Assembly: GCA_031548645.1 (NCBI GenBank)
Contig: JAVBQX010000330.1
Coordinates: 1 to 16,925, forward strand
Origin: WRMR01 sp031548645
GTDB lineage: Bacteria > Planctomycetota > Planctomycetia > Pirellulales > Thermoguttaceae
DNA: 16,925 nt
Direction of reading: 5' to 3'
This document shows positions 1 to 7,689 of the stretch, piece by piece. The notes beneath the pieces were generated by a model, which was not told the origin of the DNA, ran no database searches, and saw only the letters and a program-made list of their open reading frames with translations. A program made the translations under genes and the position numbers. The first letter of the stretch is position 1; the number at the start of each line of letters is the position of its first letter.

Positions 1-1
1 A

Positions 2-1501
2 GATGCCATCAGTCGGGAGCACGCGGCGATTACGTCGACCGGTGCGCTCATGAACAGTTCCGGCGAGAAAACCGGCCGCAGCCCCAAGGATAAACGCGTC
101 GTCGACAGCCCGGAAAGCACGAAAGACGTCTGGTGGGGGCCGGTCAACACGCCGCTCAAGGACGAGGTCTTCCTTTACAACCGCCAGCGCGCCATCGACT
201 ACCTCAACACGCGCAACCTGCTTTACGTCATCGACGGCTTCGCCGGTTGGGACCCGAAATACCGCATCAAGGTGCGCATCATCTGTGAACGCGCCTACCA
301 TGCGCTGTTCATGCACAACATGCTCGTGCGGCCGACCCCGGAGGAACTGCTGCACTTCGGCGACCCGGATTACGTCATTTACAACGCGGGCCAGTTCCCG
401 GCCGACATGAACGCGGAAGGCATCGGCTCGCTAACCAGCGTGGCGCTGTCATTTGAACGTGGCGAATTCGTCATTCTCGGCACGCAATACGCCGGTGAAA
501 TGAAAAAGGGCGTCTTCACCATCATGAACTACCTCATGCCGAAGCAGGGGTTGCTTTCGATGCACTGCTCGGCCAACGAGGGCAAGGACGGCGACGTTTC
601 GCTCTTCTTCGGGCTTTCCGGGACGGGCAAAACGACCCTTTCCGCCGAAGCGAACCGCCGCCTGATCGGCGATGACGAACATTACTGGACCGAAAACGGC
701 GTCGTCAACATCGAGGGCGGCTGCTATGCCAAGTGCATCAACCTGCGGGCCGAAAGCGAGCCGGAAATCTGGCAGGCGATCCGTTTCGGCACCGTGCTCG
801 AAAACACGGTCTTTGACGACCGCACCCGCGTGGTCGATTACGACGACGATTCGCTCACGGAGAACACACGGGCTTCGTATCCGATCGAGTACATCCCTAA
901 TATCAAGGTTCCCTGTCTCGGCGACCACCCGAAAAACATCATTTTGTTGACCTGCGACGCGTTCGGCGTTTTGCCGCCCGTCAGCCGCCTGACGCCGGAG
1001 CAGGCGATGTACCATTTCATGAGCGGTTACACGGCGAAAGTCGCGGGAACGGAGATGGGCGTCACCGAACCGGAAGCGACGTTTTCGGCCTGTTTCGGGG
1101 CCGCCTTCCTCGTGTGGCACCCGGCCAAATACGCCGAGATTCTCGCGGCCAACATGGCGAAATACGGCTCGAAGGTCTGGTTGGTCAACACCGGCTGGTC
1201 GGGCGGGCCCTACGGCGTCGGCAAGCGGCTGTCGATCAAGCACACCCGCGCGATCATCGACGCGATTCACTCCGGCGAACTGGCGAACATCACGACGGCG
1301 CACGACGACATTTTCAACCTCGACGTGCCGACCGCCTGTTCGAACGTGCCCGCCGAGGTGCTGATCCCGAAAAATCTCTGGAAGGACAAGGCCGCATTTG
1401 AAGCCTCGGCGAAAAAACTGGCCGGTCTCTTCCGCAAGAACTTCGCCAAATACGAAGACGTGGCCGACGAAAAAATCAAAAACGCCGGCCCCAAGGGCTA
1501 A
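2..1501 (+). CDS. pckA: Phosphoenolpyruvate carboxykinase (ATP), 5'-truncated by window edge
   Basis: Converts oxaloacetate and ATP to phosphoenolpyruvate, CO2 and ADP in the cytoplasm, the entry step of gluconeogenesis (EC 4.1.1.49). The reading frame is open from base 2 and already reads family sequence upstream of the first ATG at 50, so that ATG is not the start. About 499 residues are visible against roughly 530-540 for the family, so some 35 N-terminal residues lie outside the window. Diagnostic motifs are TGRSPKDK (substrate-binding arginine), GEMKKG and SMHCSAN (metal-binding Lys and His), the PEPCK P-loop GLSGTGKTT at 611-637, LIGDDEH (metal-binding Asp) at 662-682, ENTRASYP, and GGPYGVGKR near the C-terminus. 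All key residues I can check are present. The GTP-dependent family is not supported. A hairpin with a T-rich tail follows the gene. Confidence 0.97.
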   Translation, partial: DAISREHAAITSTGALMNSSGEKTGRSPKDKRVVDSPESTKDVWWGPVNTPLKDEVFLYNRQRAIDYLNTRNLLYVIDGFAGWDPKYRIKVRIICERAYHALFMHNMLVRPTPEELLHFGDPDYVIYNAGQFPADMNAEGIGSLTSVALSFERGEFVILGTQYAGEMKKGVFTIMNYLMPKQGLLSMHCSANEGKDGDVSLFFGLSGTGKTTLSAEANRRLIGDDEHYWTENGVVNIEGGCYAKCINLRAESEPEIWQAIRFGTVLENTVFDDRTRVVDYDDDSLTENTRASYPIEYIPNIKVPCLGDHPKNIILLTCDAFGVLPPVSRLTPEQAMYHFMSGYTAKVAGTEMGVTEPEATFSACFGAAFLVWHPAKYAEILAANMAKYGSKVWLVNTGWSGGPYGVGKRLSIKHTRAIIDAIHSGELANITTAHDDIFNLDVPTACSNVPAEVLIPKNLWKDKAAFEASAKKLAGLFRKNFAKYEDVADEKIKNAGPKG

Positions 1502-1636
1502 TTTCGCGGTTTCTCAATGCAGGGTGGTCTTTTGGCGATGCCGCCCGCATTATCACTGACTTTCGCATCAGGTTCTGATTTTGTTTGTAATTTTCCGACA
1601 ATGTTTCAGGATTTCCGCAAAAGATCTCGCCGACAA

Positions 1637-1666
1637 TTGATCGGGACCGTCATTTTGTGGTACAAT
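1637..1666 (+). promoter_or_regulatory. Possible sigma-70-type promoter upstream of the YfhO-family gene
   Basis: TTGATC (1637-1642) and TACAAT (1661-1666) are separated by 18 bases, close to the -35/-10 consensus. Transcription would begin near 1673 and leave a leader of about 60 bases before the ATG at 1737. The -10 box overlaps the right arm of the hairpin at 1645-1673, so it may be a repressible promoter, or the match may be a chance product of the terminator. A weaker alternative is TTGCAA (1682-1687), a 17-base gap, then CATATT (1705-1710). Confidence 0.3.
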
Positions 1667-1683
1667 GACGGTCTGTTCTTTTT
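1645..1683 (+). terminator. Hairpin with T-rich tail after pckA, probable intrinsic terminator
   Basis: Perfect 10-bp inverted repeat: GACCGTCATT at 1645-1654 and AATGACGGTC at 1664-1673, separated by a 9-base loop and followed by TGTTCTTTTT. This is the layout of a rho-independent terminator, 143 bases past the pckA stop. The right arm also contains the -10-like hexamer TACAAT, so an operator role is an alternative. Otherwise I see nothing in 1502-1736 except the weak promoter candidates described separately. Confidence 0.55.
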
Positions 1684-1736
1684 GCAATTACGTCGCACAA
1701 AAATCATATTGTGATTCGCCCGAATATAAACCGCCG

Positions 1737-4700
1737 ATGAATACCGAAGGTCGACACGATTCGCGATACCCGCTGCTTTCGCGGCTGTTTCAATTCATGA
1801 AACGCGTGCCGTGGTGGTGTCTGTTGACGATTGCGGTCGTTACGGCGATTTTCTTCTGGCGGATTTTATTCCTCGGGGAGCACATCGCCTTTCGCGACGG
1901 GGCGCACTTTTACCCGCCGCTGTTCGAGTACATTCAGTCGGAATGGCGTGCCGGACGCGTGCCGCTTTGGAACCCCTACGAAAATCTCGGGCAACCGCTG
2001 CTGGCCAACCCGGTTTCGTCCGTGTTTTATCCCGGTAAACTGATTTACTTTCTCCCGATTACGGCGTATCACGCCTATCACCTCTACGTGATCGGGCATT
2101 TCCTGCTCGCGGCGATGACCTGCTATCGCCTGACGCGACATTTTCGCGGCTCCCGACCCGCGGCGATGATCGCGACGCTGTCCTATGTTTTCGGCGGCAG
2201 TGTCCTGTTTCAATACAGCAACGTCGTGTTTCTCGTCGGGGCGGCCTGGCTCCCGGAAGCGATCCGCCAGGCGGACATCCTGATCACGACGCGGCGCATA
2301 TCGGCGATGGTCGCTCTCGGCCTGGTTTTCGCCATGTTCGTTTTGGGCGGCGACCCCCAAATGGCCTATCATGCGTTCGTTTTGATTTTGCTGCTCCTGT
2401 TTTTTTACCGCAGAAACGGCAAAAAACCGCTGACCGACAGCCGGCTGAGCATCGAAACCAATTCCGTGCTGCATCTTTTTGAAACGAACAGTTCGACCGC
2501 ATCGGGCAATTTCGTCACCAACGGGGGCGGTCGATTTTCCGGCCCTCGCCCGATTCTGCTGTTGGGCTGTTCGCTCCTGATCGGCGCCTTGCTTGCCGCG
2601 GTGCAATGGTTGCCGGCGCTCGAACTGGGAATCAACGGCGACCGCAATCTCGAAGACAAACCGGCTTCGCTTTGGAAAAGCCTCATCGTTTTGGAACGCG
2701 GCTACCGCGAGCACGAAAAGCACGAAGCGTGGGATCGCGTCAAAGACGGCTTGGCCGCCGACGAGACGCAACAGTCCGGCATGGCGAAGGCCCGTTACAA
2801 TTTCAGCGTCGGCCCGTGGCGCTTGATCGAGTACGTCTGGCCCAACGCGAACGGACGCATGTTCCCGGTCAACACGAACTGGGGGACGGCCATCGCGAAA
2901 AAATGGCCCTGTTCCGGCATCTGGTCGCCCTCGCTCTACATGGGGATCATTCCCTTCCTGCTGGCGATCGTCGCGCTGCGGTTTCGCAAAACGTCGCCGT
3001 TGACGCTCTGGCTTTCGTGGTCGTTCCTGATTTTTCTGCTGGGAAGCCTCGGGTATTTCGGACTGGGCTGGGTGGTGAACCAGACGATTTCGCTCGTGAC
3101 CGGAAACGGCGGCGCAACGGGACTCGGCAGCCCGTTCGGCGGAATTTACTGGCTGTTTTCGCTGGTTTTGCCCGGCTATGACCAGTTTCGTTATCCGGCC
3201 AAACTGTTGACGGTTTCCGCCCTGATGCTGTCGCTGCTTTCCGCGCGAAGTTTCGACGCGATGTTCGGCCTCCCGGACTTGTGCGAGCCGATGCACCTGA
3301 CCGACATGCGGCAGAAGCAGCGGAAATACCGCAAATCCCTGCTCGGTCTGTCGCGATTGCTGATCATTTTCAGTTTCCTGCTCATTCCGGTGGTGCTGGT
3401 CTCCCGTTTCTGGGTCTTACTGGCCAAACAGGTGCCCGACGATCCCGTGTTCGGTCGTTTCGTCGTCGACCGCGCGATCGGGGAAGCGGCGTTTTCCCTC
3501 GTGCACGTGTTGAACATCCTGTTTCTATTTTTCGTCATCGTGCGGATTTTTTCGCGGCAACTGCTCCTGCTGGAACGCTCGGACAATCCGCTTCCCCTGC
3601 AGGAACAGTCGAAACGGCACCGGCAATATTTCGGTCGACTCGGGCTGGCCGTCGTCCTCCTGGTCGGTTGCGATCTGGCGGCATCCAATCTCTGGATGAT
3701 CGGCACGGCCCAGCGGCATTTTTTTGAAGGCAAACCGCTCCTGGCCACTTTTCTGGATGTCCAGACCCATCCCTTACAGGAACAGCCCGGGCACGCGGCG
3801 GATTCAGCCGTCTTCCCGGTCAGGACCTGGCGTGCGCCGACCTATCTCGGGGGTGTCGCCCAAACCGAGGACGAGCCGCGCAACTGGCTGCCGAAGGAAT
3901 TCCAGTTCCCCTCGTCGAACCGACTTGCCGAATGGGTCATCTGGGAACGCTCCTCGCTTTCACCGCGGTATCCGCTTTCGCAACATATCGCGGTCACCGA
4001 CGTGCGGGGCACGATCGTCACGGCCGATTATTACGCCGTCTCCCAAATTTTGCGCGACGCCTGGCAACGTCCCGGGAACGGACATCGCAACGATCGCTTT
4101 TCTTTGCCCGAATATCTCGGAACGCTCGGCAATTCCTCCATGATCGTGCCGGCGCTGCGCGACAAGGAAATATTTGTTTCGGAGAACCAACTCCGCGACC
4201 CGATCATGGCCGACCCGATCGAATTGCTCGACCAGGCGACCCGGGAAGAGGCGGAAAGCTATCGCAATCAGATTCCCGTCGACGGAAATGAAAATGAAGC
4301 GGGCGAAAACGGCCAACTTTTCCAATGGGGGCGAAATCAAAAAAGCATCACGCAGCTTTTGCCCGCAGAAGTCCGCTATTGGCCCTTGAATGCGGCTCCG
4401 CATATCACGGTGGTCGACCGGTTTCGGCTGGAACAGCCGCTCGATTTCACCTCGCGGGAAAAATTCTTCGCGAAAAGCCGCCAAATTCTGGTGCAAGGGC
4501 AACAAACAGGCGTTCCCGTCGTCGAATGGGGCAAAGAGCATTTCGATCACCTTCCGGCCCGTTTCACGCGGTCTTTCATGAAACTTGCGGCCATGGGGGA
4601 ATTTCCGCACCGCAATTCGCCGCCCGATTTCGATGAACGGCGTCCTGTCGGAGAGGCGGAACTGGTTTCCTACGAACCGCAAAAAGTCGTGATTCGAACC

Positions 4701-5153
4701 AGGATTCACCGGCCCGGACTTTTGATCCTGTCCGAGCAATACGACGCCAACTGGCGGGCGGAAGTACGCCACATTCCCGAAGGAACCTGGCATCCCGCCG
4801 TCGGAAAATCCGAATCGTCAAGGCCATTTCCCCCGGCCGGCCCGCCGGGACCGCACGATCCGCCGCACGGTTTTCCGCCGCCGTTCGGGATGCCACCGCA
4901 CCCGGGCGAACCGCCGACTCTCGGCGAATTGCCGCCGGGCGATCATTCCCCCGCCTATCACGTGCCGGTTTTGCGGACCAATCGCGTGTTGCGCGGCGTC
5001 CCGCTCCCGGAGGGGGAATGGGAAGTCACCTTCGTGTACAACCCGCTTTCGTTCCGTCTCGGGGCGACCCTCAGCTTTTTCGCCTGGGTTTCGCTTGCCA
5101 TGTTCCTGTTGGGTTTTATGGCGAGAAAAATCAAACAAAGGAAAAAAATATGA
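1737..5153 (+). CDS. YfhO-family polytopic membrane protein (GT-C-like) with proline-rich insertion
   Basis: A 1138-residue inner-membrane protein resembling the YfhO family, whose Gram-positive members take part in glycosylating cell-surface polymers. The substrate here is unknown. Family signs are FRDGAHFYP (residues 52-60, after the first membrane segment), PLWNPY and GQPLLANP (76-92), and FRYPAKL (484-490). About 12-14 hydrophobic segments lie between residues 25 and 650. A large, probably periplasmic region follows, ending in the family-like LLILSEQYDANWRAEV and NRVLRGVPLPEGEWEV blocks and a last membrane segment before a basic tail. A Pro/Gly/His-rich stretch (about 4822-4959) separates those two blocks. 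I chose the ATG at 1737 because the ATG at 1665 lies inside the hairpin and -10-like box. The ATG at 1797 is also possible. No strong ribosome binding site precedes any of them. The stop overlaps the GH32 start (ATGA). Confidence 0.8.
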   Translation: MNTEGRHDSRYPLLSRLFQFMKRVPWWCLLTIAVVTAIFFWRILFLGEHIAFRDGAHFYPPLFEYIQSEWRAGRVPLWNPYENLGQPLLANPVSSVFYPGKLIYFLPITAYHAYHLYVIGHFLLAAMTCYRLTRHFRGSRPAAMIATLSYVFGGSVLFQYSNVVFLVGAAWLPEAIRQADILITTRRISAMVALGLVFAMFVLGGDPQMAYHAFVLILLLLFFYRRNGKKPLTDSRLSIETNSVLHLFETNSSTASGNFVTNGGGRFSGPRPILLLGCSLLIGALLAAVQWLPALELGINGDRNLEDKPASLWKSLIVLERGYREHEKHEAWDRVKDGLAADETQQSGMAKARYNFSVGPWRLIEYVWPNANGRMFPVNTNWGTAIAKKWPCSGIWSPSLYMGIIPFLLAIVALRFRKTSPLTLWLSWSFLIFLLGSLGYFGLGWVVNQTISLVTGNGGATGLGSPFGGIYWLFSLVLPGYDQFRYPAKLLTVSALMLSLLSARSFDAMFGLPDLCEPMHLTDMRQKQRKYRKSLLGLSRLLIIFSFLLIPVVLVSRFWVLLAKQVPDDPVFGRFVVDRAIGEAAFSLVHVLNILFLFFVIVRIFSRQLLLLERSDNPLPLQEQSKRHRQYFGRLGLAVVLLVGCDLAASNLWMIGTAQRHFFEGKPLLATFLDVQTHPLQEQPGHAADSAVFPVRTWRAPTYLGGVAQTEDEPRNWLPKEFQFPSSNRLAEWVIWERSSLSPRYPLSQHIAVTDVRGTIVTADYYAVSQILRDAWQRPGNGHRNDRFSLPEYLGTLGNSSMIVPALRDKEIFVSENQLRDPIMADPIELLDQATREEAESYRNQIPVDGNENEAGENGQLFQWGRNQKSITQLLPAEVRYWPLNAAPHITVVDRFRLEQPLDFTSREKFFAKSRQILVQGQQTGVPVVEWGKEHFDHLPARFTRSFMKLAAMGEFPHRNSPPDFDERRPVGEAELVSYEPQKVVIRTRIHRPGLLILSEQYDANWRAEVRHIPEGTWHPAVGKSESSRPFPPAGPPGPHDPPHGFPPPFGMPPHPGEPPTLGELPPGDHSPAYHVPVLRTNRVLRGVPLPEGEWEVTFVYNPLSFRLGATLSFFAWVSLAMFLLGFMARKIKQRKKI

Positions 5154-7333
5154 AGACCTTGTTTCCAACTTTTCTGCTTTTCGTGGCGGTCTCGTCGATG
5201 GCGGCGGCCGATGACATCGTGATTTGCGATTTCGAGTCCGACTCCTATGGCGAATGGCAGGTCGAGGGCGGGGCCTTCGGATCGGGACCGGCTCGCGGAA
5301 CCCTGCCAGGACAGATGGCGGTCTCGGGATATGAGGGCGAACGGCTCGTCAATTCGTTTTTCAACGGCGACGGAACGACCGGCAAACTGACCTCGCCGGC
5401 ATTCAAAATCAAACGGAATTATCTCGCCTTTCTCATCGGCGGGGGCGGTTACGAGGGCGAAACCTGCATGAGGCTGCTCATCGACGGCAAGGAAGTCCGC
5501 CAGGCGACCGGCGACAACGTCATGCCGGGCGGTTCCGAGGCCCTGCGATGGAAGTGCTGGGACGTGTCCGAATTTCGCGGCCAATCGGCCGTCATTGAAA
5601 TCATCGACGCGGCCACCGGCGGCTGGGGGCACATCAACGTCGACCAGATCGTCATGACCAACGCCAAACGCGGCGAACTGGCCGTCATCGTTCCGACCGT
5701 GACCCTGACGAAAAACTTTACTGTGCAAAAACCGTTCCTGCTGTTGCCGGTCAAAACGGGCAACGCGAAAAAATGGCTGCAACTCCGCATCGGCGACCGC
5801 GTGGTGCGCGAATTCGACATCGAACTGGCCGATGACGCCGCTGACGTCGATTTTCATGCGACGCTCGAAATCGCCCCATGGCACGACAGTCCGGCAACGC
5901 TCGTCGCCGAACGCCTGCCCGAAGGTTCGCTGATCCTTGACGCCGTGACGCAATCCGACGCGATGGGCGATGTCGACGCGGCCTACCGCGAAACCTTGCG
6001 ACCGCAATATCACTTTTCGGCACGTCGCGGCTGGATCAACGACCCGAACGGCCTGATGTATTATGACGGCGTCTATCACCTGTTCGCGCAGCACAATCCC
6101 TTCGGCACGGGCTGGGGGAACATGACCTGGCTGCACGCGACCAGCCCCGATTTGCTGCACTGGACGGAAACGGCCCCGGCGATTCACCCCGACGAACTGG
6201 GCACCATGTTCTCCGGCAGCGGCGTCGTTGATCGCGCCAACACGAGCGGTTTTCAATCGGGCGACGAAAAGCCGATGGTGCTCATTTACACCGCCGCCGG
6301 CGGCACGAACCGGCTCAGCAAAGACAAACCCTTCTCGCAGGGCATCGCCTTTTCGACCGACGCCGGAAAAACCTGGCAAAAATACGACGGCAATCCCGTC
6401 CTCGAACACGTCGAAGCGAGCAACCGCGACCCGAAGGTTTTCTGGCACGAACCGTCGAAACAGTGGGTCATGGCGCTTTACCTTGATCGGGAGGATTACG
6501 CTCTGTTCGGCTCGCCGAACCTGAAGGAATGGAAAAAGCTGTGCGACATCCGCAATCTCGGATGCAGCGAATGCCCGGACATGTTCGAACTGGCCGTCGA
6601 CAACGACCCGGCCAATAAAAAATGGGTCTTTTGGGGCGCCAACGGCGTGTATTTGATCGGAAATTTCGACGGACGGACGTTTACGCCCGAATCGGAGCCG
6701 CTCAAGGCGAAATACGGCGGTTTCGATTACGCCGCGCAAACCTGGAGCAACCTTCCCGAAAAGGACGGCCGCCGCATTCAAATCAGTTGGATGAACAGGT
6801 GGTCGCCGAACAAAATTTTTCCCGGCATGCCCTTCAATCACCAGTTTTCGCTGCCGCGGGAACTGACGCTGCGCACGACGGCCGACGGCGTCCGGCTTTT
6901 CATGGAACCGGTTAAGGAAGTCGAGTCGTTGCGGGAAAAATTGCTGTTCGCTTCGAAGGAACGTTTCTCCATCTCCCCGTCGGAACCCCAATCGCTTGTC
7001 CCGTCGACACGTCTGCTCGAAATGGAAGTGACCTTCGAGCCGACGGATGATGCCGAACTGAATTTTTCGTGTTTCGGCAATACATTCCGCTACAGTGCCG
7101 CGAAAAAAACGTTTGGCGAACTACCCGTCGGAACCGTCGACGGAAAGGTCAAACTGCGGTTCTTTGTCGACACGGTTTCGTTTGAGGTTTTCGCCAACGA
7201 CGGCGCGGCGGCCTTTGCCACATGCTTTGAGCCGGATTCCTACACGAGCGACGCGATTTCCGTTTCCGCCGAACGCGGCCGCGCGACAGTCACGTCCGTC
7301 AAAATCTGGTCGATCCGCCGCATTTGGCCGTAA
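5150..7333 (+). CDS. Secreted glycoside hydrolase family 32 enzyme (levanase/fructanase-like)
   Basis: A 727-residue exported enzyme predicted to hydrolyse beta-fructosides such as levan, inulin or sucrose. The start is the ATG at 5150, preceded by AAAGGA and followed by a signal peptide (MKTLFPTFLLFVAVSSMAAA). The frame runs open further upstream but there overlaps the YfhO gene. Residues of about 22-280 form an N-terminal region (FESDSYGEW, GGWGHINVDQI) like the accessory domain of Bacteroidetes-type levanases. The five-bladed propeller follows: WINDPNG with nucleophile Asp298, FSGSGVVD, RDP with transition-state-stabilising Asp427, and ECPD with acid/base Glu474. A C-terminal beta-sandwich runs from about residue 620 to the end. 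All three catalytic acids are present, so it should be active. Levan versus inulin versus sucrose preference, and exo versus endo action, cannot be read from the sequence. It is translationally coupled to the YfhO-family gene. Confidence 0.93.
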   Translation: MKTLFPTFLLFVAVSSMAAADDIVICDFESDSYGEWQVEGGAFGSGPARGTLPGQMAVSGYEGERLVNSFFNGDGTTGKLTSPAFKIKRNYLAFLIGGGGYEGETCMRLLIDGKEVRQATGDNVMPGGSEALRWKCWDVSEFRGQSAVIEIIDAATGGWGHINVDQIVMTNAKRGELAVIVPTVTLTKNFTVQKPFLLLPVKTGNAKKWLQLRIGDRVVREFDIELADDAADVDFHATLEIAPWHDSPATLVAERLPEGSLILDAVTQSDAMGDVDAAYRETLRPQYHFSARRGWINDPNGLMYYDGVYHLFAQHNPFGTGWGNMTWLHATSPDLLHWTETAPAIHPDELGTMFSGSGVVDRANTSGFQSGDEKPMVLIYTAAGGTNRLSKDKPFSQGIAFSTDAGKTWQKYDGNPVLEHVEASNRDPKVFWHEPSKQWVMALYLDREDYALFGSPNLKEWKKLCDIRNLGCSECPDMFELAVDNDPANKKWVFWGANGVYLIGNFDGRTFTPESEPLKAKYGGFDYAAQTWSNLPEKDGRRIQISWMNRWSPNKIFPGMPFNHQFSLPRELTLRTTADGVRLFMEPVKEVESLREKLLFASKERFSISPSEPQSLVPSTRLLEMEVTFEPTDDAELNFSCFGNTFRYSAAKKTFGELPVGTVDGKVKLRFFVDTVSFEVFANDGAAAFATCFEPDSYTSDAISVSAERGRATVTSVKIWSIRRIWP

Positions 7334-7365
7334 TGGGCGATTTATCCTTTCACAAAACGCCCATT
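7332..7365 (+). other. Inverted repeat just after the GH32 stop codon
   Basis: AATGGGCG at 7332-7339 and CGCCCATT at 7358-7365 are perfect 8-bp complements with an 18-base spacer, starting within the stop codon. No T-run follows on the plus strand, so this is at best a weak or factor-dependent terminator or an mRNA-end stabilising hairpin. Confidence 0.3.
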
Positions 7366-7368
7366 CGG

Positions 7369-7564
7369 ATTTCACGCAAAGTCGCCAGGAAGACTGAGTT
7401 CGCAAAGTTTCATTTTGAACCGCAAAGCACACAAGGTTTTTCACAAAGAGCATAAAGATAGGTTGAACTTTTGTGTTCATTGTGATAGCCTTTGTACCCC
7501 TTGTGGTAAAAATATTTTTGTTGTTCTTCGCGTTCTTTGTCTGCTTTGCGTCTCTGCGTGAAAT
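7369..7564. repeat. 196-bp imperfect inverted repeat built of AAAG/CTTT-type short motifs
   Basis: The ends are a perfect 10-bp inverted pair, ATTTCACGCA (7369-7378) and TGCGTGAAAT (7555-7564). Without gaps, the 39-base arms 7369-7407 and 7526-7564 match at 29 positions. The left half carries CGCAAAG, CACAAGG and CACAAAG words at roughly 10-20-base spacing, and the right half carries their complements (CTTTGTA, CTTGTGG, CTTTGCG). This resembles a loosely defined class of dispersed intergenic elements in many environmental bacteria whose translations give spurious Lys/Thr-rich hypothetical proteins. No convincing gene lies in the 356-bp spacer, and its minus-strand reading frames are products of this repeat. 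Confidence 0.7.
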
Positions 7565-7606
7565 ATTCGTACTTTGCAGTTCTCCTGCGGGTGCCAACAT
7601 GGAATC

Positions 7607-7634
7607 TTGTCCGATGGCAACTTGAGGTTATACT
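7607..7634 (+). promoter_or_regulatory. Candidate promoter for argC-ribF
   Basis: TTGTCC (7607-7612), a 16-base gap and TATACT (7629-7634) match the -35/-10 consensus at 4/6 and 5/6 positions. Transcription would start near 7641, giving a leader of about 50 bases before the argC ATG. It lies just downstream of the large inverted repeat. No arginine-repressor-like operator was recognised. Confidence 0.35.
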
Positions 7635-7689
7635 TGGGTGTTTGGGCAAGGTTCGATTTTTGCACATTAGGTTACTGAACAGGAATAAA

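Noticed and set aside
449..1303. Long open frame on the minus strand opposite pckA
   Set aside because: Arg/Val/Ala-rich translation with no family motif. It arises from codon bias of the real gene on the other strand.
1517..1714. Possible 65-residue small gene between pckA and the YfhO-family gene
   Set aside because: No ribosome binding site and no recognisable family. It runs through the terminator-like hairpin and into the YfhO-family leader.
1665..1736. Upstream ATG extension of the YfhO-family protein
   Set aside because: The ATG lies within the hairpin arm and the -10-like box, and the added 24 residues are not family-like.
4958..6991. Open frame of 677 codons on the minus strand opposite GH32
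   Set aside because: The plus strand has all GH32 catalytic motifs in order with a signal peptide. The opposite frame is compositionally skewed and motif-free.
7369..7564. CRISPR array or tRNA-like structure in the AAAG-rich spacer
   Set aside because: The words are short, irregularly spaced and inverted about a centre, unlike equal repeats with unique spacers. No cloverleaf was found.
7121..7667. Minus-strand hypothetical proteins in the GH32-argC spacer
   Set aside because: They are translations of the imperfect inverted repeat, of the kind that gives spurious Lys/Thr-rich hypothetical proteins.
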